The notes under the pieces were generated by a model. It was not told where the DNA came from and did not search any database. It worked only from the letters and a program-made list of their open reading frames with translations. Shown here piece after piece: positions 4,853 to 5,074 of a stretch of 5,074 bases of DNA (positions within the stretch are counted from its first letter, which is position 1; every line of letters starts with the position of its first letter). Origin of the DNA: Desulfovibrio sp. (lineage in GTDB: Bacteria; Desulfobacterota; Desulfovibrionia; Desulfovibrionales; Desulfovibrionaceae); NCBI GenBank assembly GCA_022837365.1, contig JALHHV010000138.1, positions 1,140-6,213 of the forward strand, in the 5' to 3' direction. The translations under genes were made by a program, and so were the position numbers.

Positions 4853-5074
4853 CTAGAGATAGCAGTAGCCCACGGGGCTATCCCGCTGGGTCTTCTCGAT
4901 GACGGCGTTGACGATGCGGTCCATAAGGGCCTGGGCACCGGCATAGCCCACATGCAGCAGGCGGTGGCCGCCGAAGCGGTCGTGGATGGGAAAGCCCGCG
5001 CGCACGAGGGGGATGTTCCACTGCCGGGCGTAGCGGTAGCCCTTGCTGTTGCCCACCAGCAGGTCGGGCGACAG
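4853..5074 (-). CDS. nifN: Nitrogenase cofactor scaffold protein NifN, C-terminal end (partial)
   Basis: The last 73 residues of a nitrogenase component-1-family protein are present; the gene runs off the right edge, so its start is missing. The fragment begins LSPDLLVGNSKG and continues through IPLVRAGFPIHDRFGG, a hallmark of NifN and NifK C-termini, to a final SPVGYCYL. NifEN is the scaffold on which NifB-co is converted to FeMo-cofactor before delivery to NifDK, so its place directly upstream of nifB is functionally coherent. The GFPIHDRFGG wording, the short tail after the last helix and adjacency to nifB favour NifN over NifK; NifE ends differently. The TAG stop at 4853-4855 is clear. 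An internal ATG at 5056 is not the true start because the conserved PDLLVGNS motif lies upstream of it. Confidence 0.82.
   Translation of the reverse strand: MSPDLLVGNSKGYRYARQWNIPLVRAGFPIHDRFGGHRLLHVGYAGAQALMDRIVNAVIEKTQRDSPVGYCYL

Noticed and set aside
3361..4902. A 513-codon plus-strand open frame lying antisense to nifB
   Set aside because: It mirrors a confidently identified nifB, has a His/Gly/Val-rich composition typical of the reverse frame of a GC-rich gene, and shows no recognisable domain.
4853..5074. Reading the partial gene as NifK or NifE
   Set aside because: NifE lacks the GFPIHDR motif and ends differently; NifK is possible but less consistent with the tail wording and with immediate adjacency to nifB.

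Overview
The window is GC-rich DNA, very probably from a sulfate-reducing deltaproteobacterium of the Desulfovibrio/Nitratidesulfovibrio type. The basis is composition, a nitrogenase-cofactor locus beside an IlvH-like gene, and proteins resembling those of that group; the species cannot be fixed from the sequence alone. No rRNA, tRNA, CRISPR array, insertion sequence or attachment site was seen.

Layout, left to right. Bases 1-191 are non-coding and hold a long imperfect palindrome (about 80-178) with tandem G-A mismatches, next to a degenerate partial look-alike (about 2-58). A short minus-strand gene (192-572) encodes an IlvH-like acetolactate synthase small subunit that appears to lack about 33 residues from its first ACT domain. 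A 309-bp divergent intergenic region (573-881) follows, with a weak candidate promoter for ilvH, a TTCCGTTC direct repeat and a good Fur-box-like site. On the plus strand come a full-length ABC exporter-type half-transporter (882-2585) and, after a 178-bp gap, a membrane-anchored rhodanese (2764-3306). A strong hairpin (3346-3378) separates these from a convergent minus-strand nif block: nifB (3412-4695), a 157-bp leader rich in small palindromes, and the 3' end of a nitrogenase-cofactor scaffold gene, most likely nifN (4853 to the right edge, incomplete).

How the genes relate. nifN and nifB are read in the same direction and act in one pathway: NifB makes the NifB-co iron-sulfur-carbon precursor by radical SAM chemistry, and NifEN matures it into the nitrogenase FeMo cofactor. 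nifB is the last gene of that block before the terminator-like hairpin. The ABC transporter and rhodanese are co-oriented but not tightly coupled. The Fur-like site hints at iron-responsive control of the ABC gene; its substrate is unknown. The strongest leads are the shortened IlvH, the palindromic element at the left end, the Fur-like box before an orphan ABC exporter, and the odd KGGVGKT plus cysteine/glycine tail on NifB. Nothing here can be declared a new system from sequence alone.
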